Positions 23,573 through 33,261 of a stretch of DNA of 64,000 nucleotides are shown here, in pieces; position 1 is the stretch's first letter, and every line of letters starts with the position of its first letter. The stretch lies in assembly GCF_900107145.1 (NCBI RefSeq), contig NZ_FNOW01000001.1, positions 62,001 to 126,000 on the forward strand. Direction: 5' to 3'. This stretch comes from Allochromatium warmingii. GTDB lineage: Bacteria > Pseudomonadota > Gammaproteobacteria > Chromatiales > Chromatiaceae. A program made the translations under genes and the position numbers. The notes below the pieces were generated by a model that was not told the origin of the DNA, searched no databases, and was given only the letters and a program-made list of their open reading frames with translations.

Positions 23573-25757
23573 GGTGCGCGGTGTCCGCCGCTGCGTCTGG
23601 ATGTTGCAGCAGCCAGCAATGATGAATGCGCGGATTGCGAGCGAAGTCACGCGGCAGCGTCTCGGCGCTGAGGTCGGTGATCCGAAAATCCGCTAAAGCA
23701 GCGTGATCGAGGTGGAAACGGCGCAGATTATTCGAGAACAGCAGCCGCCCGCTGGGTTCGAGCAGGCGCATGGTCGCGTGAATGATCTCGACATGATCGC
23801 GCTGAATATCGAGCGTGCCCTGCATTCGTTTAGAAGTCGAAAAACTCGGCGGATCGAGAAAAATCAGATCAAAGCGGCGCACGCCGATCATCGACGCAAT
23901 CCAGCGCAGACAGTCGGCTTGGATTAACTGATGCTGTGTACCCTCAATGCCATTGAGTTCCAGATTGCGTCCGGCCCAATCTAAATAGGTGCGCGAGAGA
24001 TCGACTGTCGTCGTTGCGCTTGCGCCACCGTTAGCGGCATACACGGTCGCGGTGCCGGTGTAGGCGAAGAGATTGAGAAAGCGTTTGCCCGAGGCCAGCG
24101 AACCGATCAAGCGGCGCACATCGCGATGATCGAGAAACAGCCCGGTGTCGAGATAATCTTCAAAATTGACCCAAAACTTGTGGCCATATTCGGTAACAGC
24201 ATGAAACCGTCCGGTTTCGGCCAAGCGTTCGTATTGCGCATGACCTTTCTGCTGCCGGCGCACCTTGAAAAACACCTGTTCGCTCGGCACGTCGAGCACG
24301 TCGGGAATCACGCCCAGCGCCTCGCGCAAACGCTGCCGCGCCCGTTTCGGATCGACACTCGCGGGCGCGGCATATTCCTGTACATGCACCCAGCGCCGCT
24401 CGCCGTCATAGAGATCAATCGCCAGCGCATATTCCGGCAAATCGGCATCATAGATGCGCAAACAGTCGATGCCCGCGCTCTGCCGCCATTTGCGCAATGC
24501 CTTGAGGTTTTTCACCAGCCGATTAGCCAGCATGGTCGCGCCCGGACTCCGCGCTTCTACGGGCAGCGGGCGCGGCAGATGACTGATGAAATAGGTCGGC
24601 TCGACCTGAAAACTCAGCAACCGACACTCAATCGGGCCGTTATAGAGCGTGTGCAGCTTGATCGCCCGCAGACCGAGACTTTTGCCCAGCTCTTGGCTTG
24701 CAGTAAAAACCGCCGCCCGCCAGCCGACAAATCGTTCTTTCAGCACCGAGCCGAGTCGCGCATATAACTGGGTTAAATCTTCATCTGCGCCGAGCCGTTC
24801 GCCATAGGGCGGATTGACGATCACTAAGCCTTCGTCGTCCTCGCGTCCGGGCCAGCAATCGGCCAGCTCGCGGCGCTCAAAATGGGCGAGTCCAGCCAAT
24901 CCAGCGCGTTCCAGATGGTGCAATGCGGTGCGAATCGCGTTCGGGTTGACATCATAGCCACGCAGTGAATAGGCACTAAGTCGCTTGAGTCCGGCGGTGC
25001 GCCTGAGCCGCGCTTCGGCTAACAGCCGTTGCCATGCTGTGTCGGCATGTTGCGTCCAACCGTGAAAGCCAAAGCGGTCGCGCAGCAGCCCGGGGGCGAT
25101 GTCTGCGGCAATCAAGGCTCCTTCGATAATCAACGTTCCGGAACCGCACATCGGATCGAGCAATGCTCCGCCCTCGGCGGCGATGTCTGACCAGCCAGCG
25201 CGGAGCAGCAGCGCAGCGGCGAGATTTTCCTTCAGCGGCGCAGCAGAACCGGCCTCACGATAGCCGCGCTGATGCAGTGATTCGCCCGACAGATCGAGGC
25301 TAAAGGTGAGCGTGTCGCGCTGGCCGTAGAGATGAATCCGCAGATCAGGATACTCAGGATCGACACTCGGACGCCGCCCATACCGCCGATTGAAGCGGTC
25401 GGCGATAGCGTCCTTGACTTGGAGAATAGCAAAATGTGGATTGGTGACGCCCTCAAGTTGGCCGTCGAATTGAATCGCAAAGGTACGATCCGGCGTCAGA
25501 TGATCCTCCCACGCGATGTCGAGGGCGCGGTCGTAGATCTCATCTGGGCCAGCCAGTGCCACCTGCGCCAGCGGCAGCAAGATGCGATTCGCGATCCGTG
25601 ACCAAAGACAGGCGCGATAGCCGTCCTCGATGCGACCGGAAAACCGCGCTCCGCCGCGTGTTTCCGTCGCGCCCGTCATGCCGAGTCGGGTGAGTTCTTC
25701 GGCCAGCAGACTGCCGAGATGCTTGGGTGCGGTCGCAAAAAACAGATGATCGGACAT
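23565..25757 (-). CDS. rlmL: RlmKL, bifunctional 23S rRNA G2445/G2069 methyltransferase
   Basis: This 730-residue fusion methylates 23S rRNA: the N-terminal half (THUMP plus RlmL) makes m2G2445 and the C-terminal half (RlmK) makes m7G2069. Seen are FFATAPKHLGSLLAEEL at the N-terminus, LLDPMCGSGTLIIEGALIA and IVNPPYGERLG of the RlmL domain, and FLNLFAYTGTATVYAANGG plus FDLIFLDPPSFSTSKRM of RlmK. The ATG at 25757 (MSDHLFFATA) is preferred over one 8 codons upstream. It is upstream of ccmAB on the same strand. Confidence 0.95.
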   Translation of the reverse strand: MSDHLFFATAPKHLGSLLAEELTRLGMTGATETRGGARFSGRIEDGYRACLWSRIANRILLPLAQVALAGPDEIYDRALDIAWEDHLTPDRTFAIQFDGQLEGVTNPHFAILQVKDAIADRFNRRYGRRPSVDPEYPDLRIHLYGQRDTLTFSLDLSGESLHQRGYREAGSAAPLKENLAAALLLRAGWSDIAAEGGALLDPMCGSGTLIIEGALIAADIAPGLLRDRFGFHGWTQHADTAWQRLLAEARLRRTAGLKRLSAYSLRGYDVNPNAIRTALHHLERAGLAGLAHFERRELADCWPGREDDEGLVIVNPPYGERLGADEDLTQLYARLGSVLKERFVGWRAAVFTASQELGKSLGLRAIKLHTLYNGPIECRLLSFQVEPTYFISHLPRPLPVEARSPGATMLANRLVKNLKALRKWRQSAGIDCLRIYDADLPEYALAIDLYDGERRWVHVQEYAAPASVDPKRARQRLREALGVIPDVLDVPSEQVFFKVRRQQKGHAQYERLAETGRFHAVTEYGHKFWVNFEDYLDTGLFLDHRDVRRLIGSLASGKRFLNLFAYTGTATVYAANGGASATTTVDLSRTYLDWAGRNLELNGIEGTQHQLIQADCLRWIASMIGVRRFDLIFLDPPSFSTSKRMQGTLDIQRDHVEIIHATMRLLEPSGRLLFSNNLRRFHLDHAALADFRITDLSAETLPRDFARNPRIHHCWLLQHPDAAADTAHHV

Positions 25758-25937
25758 GCGTGAGTGGGAAAGCTGTTCCATTTAACTTGAGCAAACTTGC
25801 TCAATAGATTTATCTGCACTTGGTTGACGCGGCGAACCGCCCAACTCAAGCCCTTGACGCTCAGTGGCGCCAGCATCTGTCAACACGTTTGAGCAAAAAT
25901 CAGCGATCAGTTAGCGGCTCCGGTTATTTTGTTTGGG

Positions 25938-26360
25938 TCAGTCCTTGTTGAGCAGATCGCCGAGCGCAGCGAAGGGATTAAAGGTCGCGGTGGTGCCGCC
26001 GCCGGCGCTGGGCTTGGCCGGTTTGCCGCTGCCGCGCACGAGCGTCGCTAAATGCTCTTCGTATTTTTGGTGCTCATTGTCGTGACAATAAATACACAAC
26101 AGCTCCCAATTGCTCCCATCGGGCGGGTTATTGTCGTGATCCATGTCTTTATGATGCACGGTCAGTTCGCGCAAATTCTCACGGCTAAATGTCCGCGCAC
26201 AGCGCCCGCAGACCCAAGAATAGAGTTTTAAGGCCTGATCGCGGTAACCGGCGGCGCGTTCTTCGCTGGCTTTGCGGGCGTTGACGACGACCTGATCGAG
26301 TTTGGCGGTGTCGATGGGCTTGCCGGTTTTGCCGTGGCGGGGCGGAGTAGGGGTGGCCAT
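25938..26360 (-). CDS. YajD-like HNH nuclease family protein
   Basis: The 140-residue protein carries an HNH motif: C51-x2-C54 (CGRCARTF), H69-H70 (VHHKDMDHDNN), then C89-x2-C92 and H97 (CIYCHDNEH). This pattern and size fit the YajD family, which is small, widespread and of uncertain substrate. The C-terminal 30 residues are Gly/Ala-rich linker plus FNPFAALGDLLNKD. The start at 26360 (MATPTPPRHGKTGKP) was chosen because the upstream extension is unlike the family. It is a single-gene unit between rlmKL and the chemoreceptor. Confidence 0.8.
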   Translation of the reverse strand: MATPTPPRHGKTGKPIDTAKLDQVVVNARKASEERAAGYRDQALKLYSWVCGRCARTFSRENLRELTVHHKDMDHDNNPPDGSNWELLCIYCHDNEHQKYEEHLATLVRGSGKPAKPSAGGGTTATFNPFAALGDLLNKD

Positions 26361-26561
26361 GAGTCGCTGCTGTCTCGTAGGCGGGAGCGGATGCGCCGAA
26401 CCGTGCGTGGTGTTAAAGCAATCCACAGCGGCGCTGACGCGGCGTTTAGAACGAGGCATTTTGCCACGAGAGCACAAAGACGCGCTAGAGATTCGGCAGC
26501 GGCGGCGTACCCGCTCCGCTAGGCATCCGGTTTAAACTGATAGCCAAATGTGACTGGCCGA

Positions 26562-26619
26562 TTGATTGGCTGGGTTTTGATTCAATTCGCGTTGATAGGT
26601 TGATTTGCTTTGATTGGCT
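26562..26619. repeat. TTGAT-rich direct repeats before the chemoreceptor gene
   Basis: The 10-mer TTGATTGGCT occurs at 26562-26571 and 26610-26619, and the bases between contain further TTGAT-like units. This could be a protein-binding array or chance low complexity. It lies immediately upstream of the ATG at 26635. Confidence 0.35.
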
Positions 26620-26634
26620 TTGACAGGACGTACC

Positions 26635-28278
26635 ATGCACACACTGCCTCACCGTTTAGGACTGTCGCTGAAACTGCTGCTGGCCATGTTAGCCATGAAC
26701 TTAGCGGCCACACTGAGTTTTACGCTGTACACCTATACCAGCCAAAAACAGGCGATCCTGCAGGGCATCGACCACAATTTGCGCACAGGCGCATTGGCGG
26801 TGCGGTTGGTCGCTGATGCCGCGCACGATCACTTCCTGACACAACCGACATTACCGCCGGAGCACTTACAGACCGTGCAAGCGGCGCTCTCGACCCTCGC
26901 CACTGAAGCGGGCATGGCTTATCTCTACACGGTCGCGCACCAAAACGGCGTTTATAGCTTCACGCTGTCGAGTTACACGGCTGAAGAAGCTGCTGCGGGT
27001 GAGTTCACCACGCCCTTTGAACCCTATGCCGATCCCAGCGCGGGCTTGATCGCTGCCTTTGCCGAGCGCCAGCCGCAATACGATCAATATACGGACGAAT
27101 GGGGTACCTTTCGCTCGGTGTTTATTCCGGTGCGCTCACCGCAGGGCTTTGACTATGTGTTGGCCGCCGATATTGCGATTACTGATATTGCCCAACAACT
27201 GCGGCAAACGCTCTGGGCGTGTCTGCTGATGGCGGTGCTGGTGTTTAGCGGTGGGCTGGTGCTGTCGTGGTGGTTGACGCGCACGCTGCAACGTAATGTG
27301 GCGATTTTGGCGCGTGAGGTGGATCGGATCGCCGCTGGTGAACTCGGGATTGCGATTCAGCCGACGGCTGACGATGAACTGGGCCGTTTGGGGGCGGGCA
27401 TCAATCACATGGCGCAGCAGCTACGCACGCTTATCAGCGAAGTGCAGCAGGCGACCACGCGCTTAGGCAGTGTATCGGGCACGCTGTCGCAGACTTCGGG
27501 GGCGATGGCTTCGGGCGCAGCGCAGGTTGCGCATCAAGTCGAACAGGTGCAAAACGCCAGCGGTACCTTGCAGTTAACAGCCGATGAGATCGCACGCAAT
27601 TGCGCGGCAGCGGCGGAGGGAACGCGCCATGCCAGCCACTCCGCTAATACCGGCGCGGGAGTTGTCCGCGAGGCAATGGCGGCGCTGAGTCAATTAGGTG
27701 AGCGCGTCAAGCACATGGCTGGCGCGATGAGTCAGCTTGGGCAACGGTCGCAGGAGATCGGTCAGATTGTCGGTACGATTGAGACCATTGCCCGCCAAAC
27801 GAATCTGCTGGCGCTCAATGCGGCGATTGAGGCCGCACGTGCCGGTGAGCAGGGACGCGGGTTTGCGGTGGTTGCCGATGAAGTCCGCGCACTCGCCGTG
27901 CGCACCACCAGCGCCACCCAGGACATCGCCGAGCGCATCACCGCCGTGCAAAGTGAGATTCAGCAACTCGTCGGCTCGATGCACACTAGTGTTGGCGAGG
28001 TCGATGCCGGAACGGCCGAGGCTAAGGCGTCGGTGAGCGCATTAGCGACAATTTTGGAGTGGATCGCCACCCTGAGCACGCAAGTTGAGCAGATTGCAAC
28101 GGCGGCTGAAGAACAAACAGCAACCACGACTGAGGTTAATCGCACGTTAGAACAGATTGTCGCAACCGTGCGCTCTACCGCCGAGGGTGCCCAGCAGACG
28201 GCCCATGTCGCGGTTGAGATTGCTGACCAAGCCGGGGAGCTTCAAGAGCAGTTGAGTCATTTTCGGTTGGGTGTGTGA
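26635..28278 (+). CDS. Methyl-accepting chemotaxis protein
   Basis: This 547-residue transmembrane chemoreceptor has TM1 at about 12-32, a periplasmic sensor of about 145 residues (no named ligand domain recognised), TM2 at about 190-211, a HAMP linker with [18 protein letters not shown], and a cytoplasmic signalling domain whose hairpin tip reads [20 protein letters not shown]. There is no C-terminal pentapeptide for CheR/CheB tethering. The ATG at 26635 is used; a TTG 21 bases earlier is in frame. No other chemotaxis gene is adjacent. The ligand cannot be predicted. Confidence 0.92.
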   Translation: MHTLPHRLGLSLKLLLAMLAMNLAATLSFTLYTYTSQKQAILQGIDHNLRTGALAVRLVADAAHDHFLTQPTLPPEHLQTVQAALSTLATEAGMAYLYTVAHQNGVYSFTLSSYTAEEAAAGEFTTPFEPYADPSAGLIAAFAERQPQYDQYTDEWGTFRSVFIPVRSPQGFDYVLAADIAITDIAQQLRQTLWACLLMAVLVFSGGLVLSWWLTRTLQRNVAILAREVDRIAAGELGIAIQPTADDELGRLGAGINHMAQQLRTLISEVQQATTRLGSVSGTLSQTSGAMASGAAQVAHQVEQVQNASGTLQLTADEIARNCAAAAEGTRHASHSANTGAGVVREAMAALSQLGERVKHMAGAMSQLGQRSQEIGQIVGTIETIARQTNLLALNAAIEAARAGEQGRGFAVVADEVRALAVRTTSATQDIAERITAVQSEIQQLVGSMHTSVGEVDAGTAEAKASVSALATILEWIATLSTQVEQIATAAEEQTATTTEVNRTLEQIVATVRSTAEGAQQTAHVAVEIADQAGELQEQLSHFRLGV

Positions 28279-28313
28279 GCATTGGACATTTTGAGACAGG
28301 ATTAACAATCAGC

Positions 28314-29012
28314 GTGAACACCCACCACATCCCCCACCAACACCAGCACATACTAGCCCGCATCCGCGCTGCGACCGAACGCGCCGCCCGACCAGACGGC
28401 GCAGTCACCTTGATCGCGGTGAGCAAAAAACAGCCAGCAGACGCGATCCGCGCTGCCTATGCCGCTGGGCAACGTGCTTTCGGCGAGAGTTATGTTCAGG
28501 AAGCCTTAGATAAACAGGCACAGCTTGCCGATCTCACTGAGATTGACTGGCATTTTATTGGGCGGATTCAGGCCAATAAAACGCGCCAGCTTGCTGCGCA
28601 CTTTGATTGGATTCACGGTTTAGCTGATATCGCACACGCCCGCCGCTTGAGCGAACAGCGTCCGGCCAAGCGTCCGCCGTTGAATGTCTGTCTTCAGGTC
28701 AATCTGAGCGGCGAGACGCGCAAAGGCGGCGTGATGCCCGAAGCGGTCGGCGCACTGCTGGCCGAATGCCGAATGCTGCCCGGCCTGCGCGTGCGCGGCC
28801 TGATGACGCTGCCAGCTCCAGCAGAAGATGAAGCCGAACAGCGCCGCCCATTTCGGGCACTGCGCGATCTGCGCGACCGCTTGGCGACCCCGGACTGTCC
28901 GCTCGACGTGTTATCAATGGGGATGTCCGACGATCTGGAAGCGGCGATTTTGGAGGGCGCGACCTGCGTGCGTATTGGAACAGCAGTGTTTGGCGCACGT
29001 CCGCTTGACTGA
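28314..29012 (+). CDS. yggS: YggS, pyridoxal phosphate homeostasis protein
   Basis: YggS/PipY binds PLP in a TIM-barrel fold and balances vitamin B6 and amino acid pools. The 232-residue protein shows TLIAVSKKQPADAI (PLP lysine region), FGESYVQEALDK, WHFIGRIQANKTRQL and SMGMSDDLEAAILEGATCVRIGT. A GTG at 28275 overlaps the chemoreceptor stop, but that extension contains a GACAGGATTAACA repeat fragment and is unlike the family, so the GTG at 28314 is preferred. It is followed by proC and yggT, the common proteobacterial order. Confidence 0.93.
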   Translation: MNTHHIPHQHQHILARIRAATERAARPDGAVTLIAVSKKQPADAIRAAYAAGQRAFGESYVQEALDKQAQLADLTEIDWHFIGRIQANKTRQLAAHFDWIHGLADIAHARRLSEQRPAKRPPLNVCLQVNLSGETRKGGVMPEAVGALLAECRMLPGLRVRGLMTLPAPAEDEAEQRRPFRALRDLRDRLATPDCPLDVLSMGMSDDLEAAILEGATCVRIGTAVFGARPLD

Positions 29013-29079
29013 TAAGGGCGCAAAAATTGCCGTACAATCGCGCCTCACCGTCACACGGCATTTGGTGTTTTGAAGAAAG

Positions 29080-29913
29080 ATGACTACAGCAGCCAACATT
29101 CGCTTCATCGGTGGCGGCAATATGGCCACCAGTCTGATTGCCGGTCTGATTGCCGACGGCTATCCCGCATCGGCGATTCAGGTGTCCGATCCCAGCCCCG
29201 AGCGGCGTCATGCGTTGCAAGCCCGTCTCGGTGTGCGGGCGCTGGCCAGCAATGCCGAGGGGCTGACTGACGCCGCCACGCTGGTGCTCTGCGTCAAACC
29301 GCAACTGGCCGCATCCGTGTGCGCAGAACTGGCGCCGCTGCTGGCCGATCAGCGCCCGTTGCTTGTCTCGGTGATGGCGGGTGTCGGTGAGCAGATGCTG
29401 CAACGCTGGCTCGGTGCGCCGCTGCCGATTGTGCGGGCGATGCCGAATACCCCAGCGATGGTGCAAACCGGCGCGATTGGCTTACACGCGAGTCCTGAAG
29501 TCGATGCCGAGGGCCGTAATCGTGCTGAGACGATTCTGCGGGCAGTCGGGTTGGTACGCTGGGTGACGGATGAAGCGCAGATCGACGCCGTGACGGCGAT
29601 TTCGGGCAGCGGCCCGGCTTATTTCTTCCTATTTATGGAAGCATTGGAACAGGCGGCGCTGGAACTTGGGTTGGATGGCGAGACGGCGCGGTTGTTGACG
29701 ATTCAGACGGCACTGGGCGCGGCAAAGATGGCGATGGAAAGCGACGATCCACCAGCGCGGCTGCGCGAACAGGTGACTTCGCCGGGCGGTACCACAGAAC
29801 GGGCGCTGGCGGTATTTGCTGAAGCCGATCTGCGGGCGCTGGTTGCACGGGCGACTCGGGCGGCGCGGGATCGGGCAGTTGAGCTATCGCAGACGCTCGC
29901 GGAGGCGCCATGA
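29080..29913 (+). CDS. proC: ProC, pyrroline-5-carboxylate reductase
   Basis: ProC reduces pyrroline-5-carboxylate to proline with NAD(P)H. The 277-residue protein has the Rossmann start IRFIGGGNMATSLIAGL, PIVRAMPNTPAMVQTGAIGL, and the signature AISGSGPAYFFLFMEALEQAA followed by LREQVTSPGGTTERAL. It lies between yggS and yggT and its stop overlaps the yggT start by 4 bases. Confidence 0.96.
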   Translation: MTTAANIRFIGGGNMATSLIAGLIADGYPASAIQVSDPSPERRHALQARLGVRALASNAEGLTDAATLVLCVKPQLAASVCAELAPLLADQRPLLVSVMAGVGEQMLQRWLGAPLPIVRAMPNTPAMVQTGAIGLHASPEVDAEGRNRAETILRAVGLVRWVTDEAQIDAVTAISGSGPAYFFLFMEALEQAALELGLDGETARLLTIQTALGAAKMAMESDDPPARLREQVTSPGGTTERALAVFAEADLRALVARATRAARDRAVELSQTLAEAP

Positions 29914-30485
29914 GCGGTTCCTATCTGCTTGATCCGTTGGTGTTTTTGATTCAAACCCTGTTCGGGCTGTATATCGCGGTAGTGGCGATTCGCTTTTTGC
30001 TGCAATGGGTGCGGGCAGATTTTTATAACCCACTCTCACAATTTGTGGTGCGGATTACGACACCGGTCTTGCGTCCACTGCGCCGCGTTATCCCCGGCTA
30101 CGGCGGGCTGGATTTGGCGGCACTGGTACTGATTTGGCTGCTCTCGACTGTGCAACTGGGGCTGATGGCGCTGGTTGTTGGGCTGGAGCGTTCGCTGTTT
30201 GGTGCGCCGTTGTGGGCGATTCCAAGCATGGTTGAACTGTTTATCAATATTTTGCTGTTTTCGGTGCTGATCCGCGCTATTTTGAGCTGGATCAATCCCG
30301 ATCCCTACAATCCCGCCGCCGCACTGCTGGATCGGCTGACAGCACCAGTGATGCGTCCGGCGCAGCGGGTGATTCGACCGATTGGCGGGATCGATCTCGC
30401 GCCACTGGTGGTAATAATCGGCTTAGTGCTGCTGAATATGCTGCTGTTACCGCCGCTCAAATGGCTGGTTGCCAGTCCGTTTTGA
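29910..30485 (+). CDS. yggT: YggT family membrane protein
   Basis: A 191-residue membrane protein made of two similar YggT halves: each has a hydrophobic helix, then a segment like SWINPDPYNPAAALLDRLTAPVMRPAQRVI (second half) or ADFYNPLSQFVVRITTPVLRPLRRVI (first half). The role is not firmly known; homologues have been linked to osmotic and cell-envelope stress. It overlaps proC by 4 bases and is followed 38 bases on by yggU. Confidence 0.9.
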   Translation: MSGSYLLDPLVFLIQTLFGLYIAVVAIRFLLQWVRADFYNPLSQFVVRITTPVLRPLRRVIPGYGGLDLAALVLIWLLSTVQLGLMALVVGLERSLFGAPLWAIPSMVELFINILLFSVLIRAILSWINPDPYNPAAALLDRLTAPVMRPAQRVIRPIGGIDLAPLVVIIGLVLLNMLLLPPLKWLVASPF

Positions 30486-30523
30486 TCTGATCCCTCTCTA
30501 ATTAATAAGACGTTACGCGCCAA

Positions 30524-30826
30524 ATGAGTTGGTATCGCTGGGACGGCGACAATCTGGAACTGCGGGTGCGGGTGCAGCCGCGTGCGCCCAAAGATGCGTT
30601 CGTCGAACCCGATCCGAGCGGCGAGTATTACCGCGTGCGGCTGAAAGCGCCGCCGGTCGAGGGCAAGGGCAATCTGGCGCTGCGGCGGTTTATCGCTGAG
30701 GCATTTGGGGTTGCTGCCTCGCATGTTGAAATCCTCAGCGGCGAACAGGCTCGCTACAAACGCCTGCGCATCCAGCGCCCGCGTACCCTGCCGCTGCCGG
30801 TCGGAACGCCGCCATGCAGCCATTAA
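30524..30826 (+). CDS. yggU: YggU/DUF167 family protein
   Basis: This 100-residue protein matches the small DUF167 family: LRVRVQPRAPKDAFV at the start, LKAPPVEGKGNLALRRFIAEAFGV in the middle and VEILSGEQARYKRLRI near the end. The function is unknown. It belongs to the yggS-proC-yggT-yggU run and overlaps the following hydrolase gene by 13 bases. Confidence 0.9.
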   Translation: MSWYRWDGDNLELRVRVQPRAPKDAFVEPDPSGEYYRVRLKAPPVEGKGNLALRRFIAEAFGVAASHVEILSGEQARYKRLRIQRPRTLPLPVGTPPCSH

Positions 30827-31596
30827 ATCTTCTCAGCTACAACGTTCAGGCCGGGATTGCTTCGCGTCAATATAGCGATTATGTAGTGCAGAGCTGGAAA
30901 CATCTGCTGCCGCATCCCGAGCGACTGGCGAATTTGGCGCGGATTGCGCAGTTATTGCGCCAGTTCGATATTGTTGGGCTGCAAGAGGTGGATGCTGGCA
31001 GTTTGCGCAGTTCTTATGTCGATCAAACGCAGTATCTGGCCACGCAGGGCGCTTTTCCGCATTGGTATCGTCAGATCAATCGCAATCTGGCCCCATTCGC
31101 ACAGCACAGTAACGGGCTGCTGGCGCGGCCACATCCGGCGCAGATTATCGAGCATCGATTGCCGGGCTTGCCCGGACGCGGGGTGGTGGTGGCGGAATTT
31201 GCGCTTGATGATGGCGAGCGGCTGGCGGTTGGCATTGTGCATCTGGCGCTTGGCTGGCGGGCGCGACGGCAGCAACTTGATTATCTCAGCCAGTTAGCCC
31301 AGGAGTATCCCTATCTGGTGCTGATGGGGGATTTTAATTGTGGCTGTGATTCCAAAGCCCTGCGCAATATGGTGCGGCGCTGCGGGATGCGTGGTCTGGA
31401 TTGCGAACTTAAGACATTTCCGAGTTGGCGGCCTCGGCATAATCTCGATCATATCCTTGTCTCGCGCCCCATCGAAGTGCTCGCCGCTCGCGTGGTCGAT
31501 TATGCGCTGTCGGATCATCTGCCGATCAGTATGCGGATTGCGTTGCCGAGTGGGGTTAAGCTCATGGCACCATCAAAAGGGTCGGGCACCGCGTAA
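30814..31596 (+). CDS. Endonuclease/exonuclease/phosphatase (EEP) family protein
   Basis: The 260-residue protein has EEP-fold motifs in order: LSYNVQAG at the N-terminus, IVGLQEVDAG (metal-binding Glu), VLMGDFNCGCD, a late LDHILVSRP and SDHLPISM (catalytic Asp-His). Family members cleave phosphodiester bonds in nucleic acids, lipids or sugars; the substrate here is unknown. There is no signal peptide, so it should be cytoplasmic. Its 3' end overlaps the convergent ftsX end by 24 bases. Confidence 0.85.
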   Translation: MQPLNLLSYNVQAGIASRQYSDYVVQSWKHLLPHPERLANLARIAQLLRQFDIVGLQEVDAGSLRSSYVDQTQYLATQGAFPHWYRQINRNLAPFAQHSNGLLARPHPAQIIEHRLPGLPGRGVVVAEFALDDGERLAVGIVHLALGWRARRQQLDYLSQLAQEYPYLVLMGDFNCGCDSKALRNMVRRCGMRGLDCELKTFPSWRPRHNLDHILVSRPIEVLAARVVDYALSDHLPISMRIALPSGVKLMAPSKGSGTA

Positions 31597-32550
31597 ATGC
31601 TGACTGACTGCCAGCCAACTGCCGACCAATCCCAGCACAATCCCCGAACTGAGCATTAAGCCGGTATCGCCGACGCCCAAGCCGGCTAGACGAAATTCAC
31701 TGTGATAGAGCGATGCCAGCCGCGAGACTGGGCCTTGTAGCAGCAGCGTTGCCAGCGCCACCAAGAGCCAAGCGGTCATTCCCCCGAGCAAGCCGTACCA
31801 CGCGCCGGTATAGAGAAAGGGTCGCCGAATAAAATTCGCTGTCGCGCCGACTAATTCCATGATCTCGATTTCGATGCGGCGGTTGAGAATTTCCAAGCGA
31901 ATGGTGTTGCCGACGGTGAGCAACACACCGATGCTTAACAATCCGCCGAGCAGCAGCGCAACCACCTGCACTAGATCAAGAATTGCCTGCAAGCGTTGCA
32001 ACCACAGCGTATCCATCCGCGCAAAATCCGCCTCGGGCAAATCAAGCAGCCGCTCTTGCAGCAGCGTCAGGCGCTCGGGGTCGGCGTGTTCGGGATGCGG
32101 ATAGACGGCCAGCACATTGGGGAGCGGATTTTTGGTGATCTTATCGAGCGCATCTTCAAAGCCGCCCAGATCGCGAAACTCGGCTAACGCCTGATCGCGG
32201 GTGATGAGCTGGATGCGGTCGATTTCTTCCCAGGCTTCAAGCTGTTGGGCCAGCGTCGTTGCCTGCGCGTCGTCGATGCGCAGTTCGAGAAAGAGCGAGA
32301 TCGCGGCGGTTTGATCCCAACTGCCGGCCATACTGCGCAGATTTTCACTCAAGATATAGAGCGCGGCGGGCAGCGCCAGCGAAATGCCGATCACAGCGAC
32401 CGTCATCGCCGAGGGCAGCGGCGAGGCACGCAGCCGACCGAGGGTATCGAGCACGGTTTGCAGATGGAGACTCAGCCAGACTCCGGGGCGTTGCAGCAGA
32501 CGCGGCCCGCGTGGGCGTGGGGCTGGAGCGGAGCGATGTTTTTTAGCCAT
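31573..32550 (-). CDS. ftsX: FtsX, cell division membrane protein
   Basis: FtsX is the membrane part of FtsEX, which couples divisome assembly to activation of peptidoglycan hydrolases through EnvC/AmiA-type partners. The 325-residue protein has a basic N-terminus, TM1 at about 53-73, a periplasmic domain of about 120 residues, and three further helices, with LEILNRRIEIEIMELVGATANFIRRPFLYTG before TM3. It lies two bases after ftsE. Confidence 0.95.
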   Translation of the reverse strand: MAKKHRSAPAPRPRGPRLLQRPGVWLSLHLQTVLDTLGRLRASPLPSAMTVAVIGISLALPAALYILSENLRSMAGSWDQTAAISLFLELRIDDAQATTLAQQLEAWEEIDRIQLITRDQALAEFRDLGGFEDALDKITKNPLPNVLAVYPHPEHADPERLTLLQERLLDLPEADFARMDTLWLQRLQAILDLVQVVALLLGGLLSIGVLLTVGNTIRLEILNRRIEIEIMELVGATANFIRRPFLYTGAWYGLLGGMTAWLLVALATLLLQGPVSRLASLYHSEFRLAGLGVGDTGLMLSSGIVLGLVGSWLAVSQHLRGARPF

Positions 32551-32552
32551 GC

Positions 32553-33221
32553 TTACCAGCCTCCGGTATCGCCGATGAGCCGCCCTTCGTCGAGGGTCAG
32601 GGTGCGATGGTGCATGGTGTTGACGAGGCCAAAATCATGGGTGGCGATCAATAGGGTCACGCCGACATATTTGAACCGCTCGAATAGCTCGAAGATTTCG
32701 CGGGACAGATCAGGGTCGAGATTGCCGGTTGGCTCATCGGCCAAGAGCACCGGCGGCCGTCCGACCAGCGCCCGCGCAATACCGACGCGCTGTTGCTCAC
32801 CGCCGGAGAGGGCTATCGGCGTGGCGCGTTCGCGCTTGAGCAGGCCGACTTGATCGAGCGCGGCGCGGACGCGGCGGCCGATTTCACGCGAATGCACACC
32901 CGTGACCACCAACGGCAGCGCGACATTATCGAACACACTGCGATCCGGTAGCAGGCGATGATCCTGAAAAATCATGCCGACTTGACGACGGTGATAGGGA
33001 ATCTCGCGCCGAGGCAGGGTGCTGAGATTGCGCCCATCGACGAGCACCTGACCGCGTGACGGACGTTCGAGCAGACCGATGAGCCGCAACAGCGTGCTTT
33101 TACCGGCTCCCGAATGGCCGGTTAAAAACACCATCTCGCCGGTTTGGATCTCAAAATCAATCGCCGAGAGCGCCTCACCGCGTTCAGGATAGCGTTTAAA
33201 GACGTTTTGAAAGCGGATCAC
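32553..33221 (-). CDS. ftsE: FtsE, cell division ATP-binding protein
   Basis: FtsE is the cytoplasmic ATPase partner of FtsX. It shows Walker A (TGHSGAGKSTLL), the signature LSGGEQQRVGIARAL and Walker B (PVLLADEPTGNLDP). The GTG at 33221 gives 222 residues and the normal start VIRFQNVFKRYP. A second in-frame GTG at 33248 begins with the same nine bases, GTGATCCGC, and would add nine residues; which is used is unclear. ftsX follows. Confidence 0.95.
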   Translation of the reverse strand: MIRFQNVFKRYPERGEALSAIDFEIQTGEMVFLTGHSGAGKSTLLRLIGLLERPSRGQVLVDGRNLSTLPRREIPYHRRQVGMIFQDHRLLPDRSVFDNVALPLVVTGVHSREIGRRVRAALDQVGLLKRERATPIALSGGEQQRVGIARALVGRPPVLLADEPTGNLDPDLSREIFELFERFKYVGVTLLIATHDFGLVNTMHHRTLTLDEGRLIGDTGGW

Positions 33222-33261
33222 GGTCGCGGCAACCTCATCGCGGATCACTGGCGCTGGTTGC

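Noticed and set aside
24126-24767. 213-codon plus-strand frame inside rlmKL
   Set aside because: Shadow of the minus-strand methyltransferase gene.
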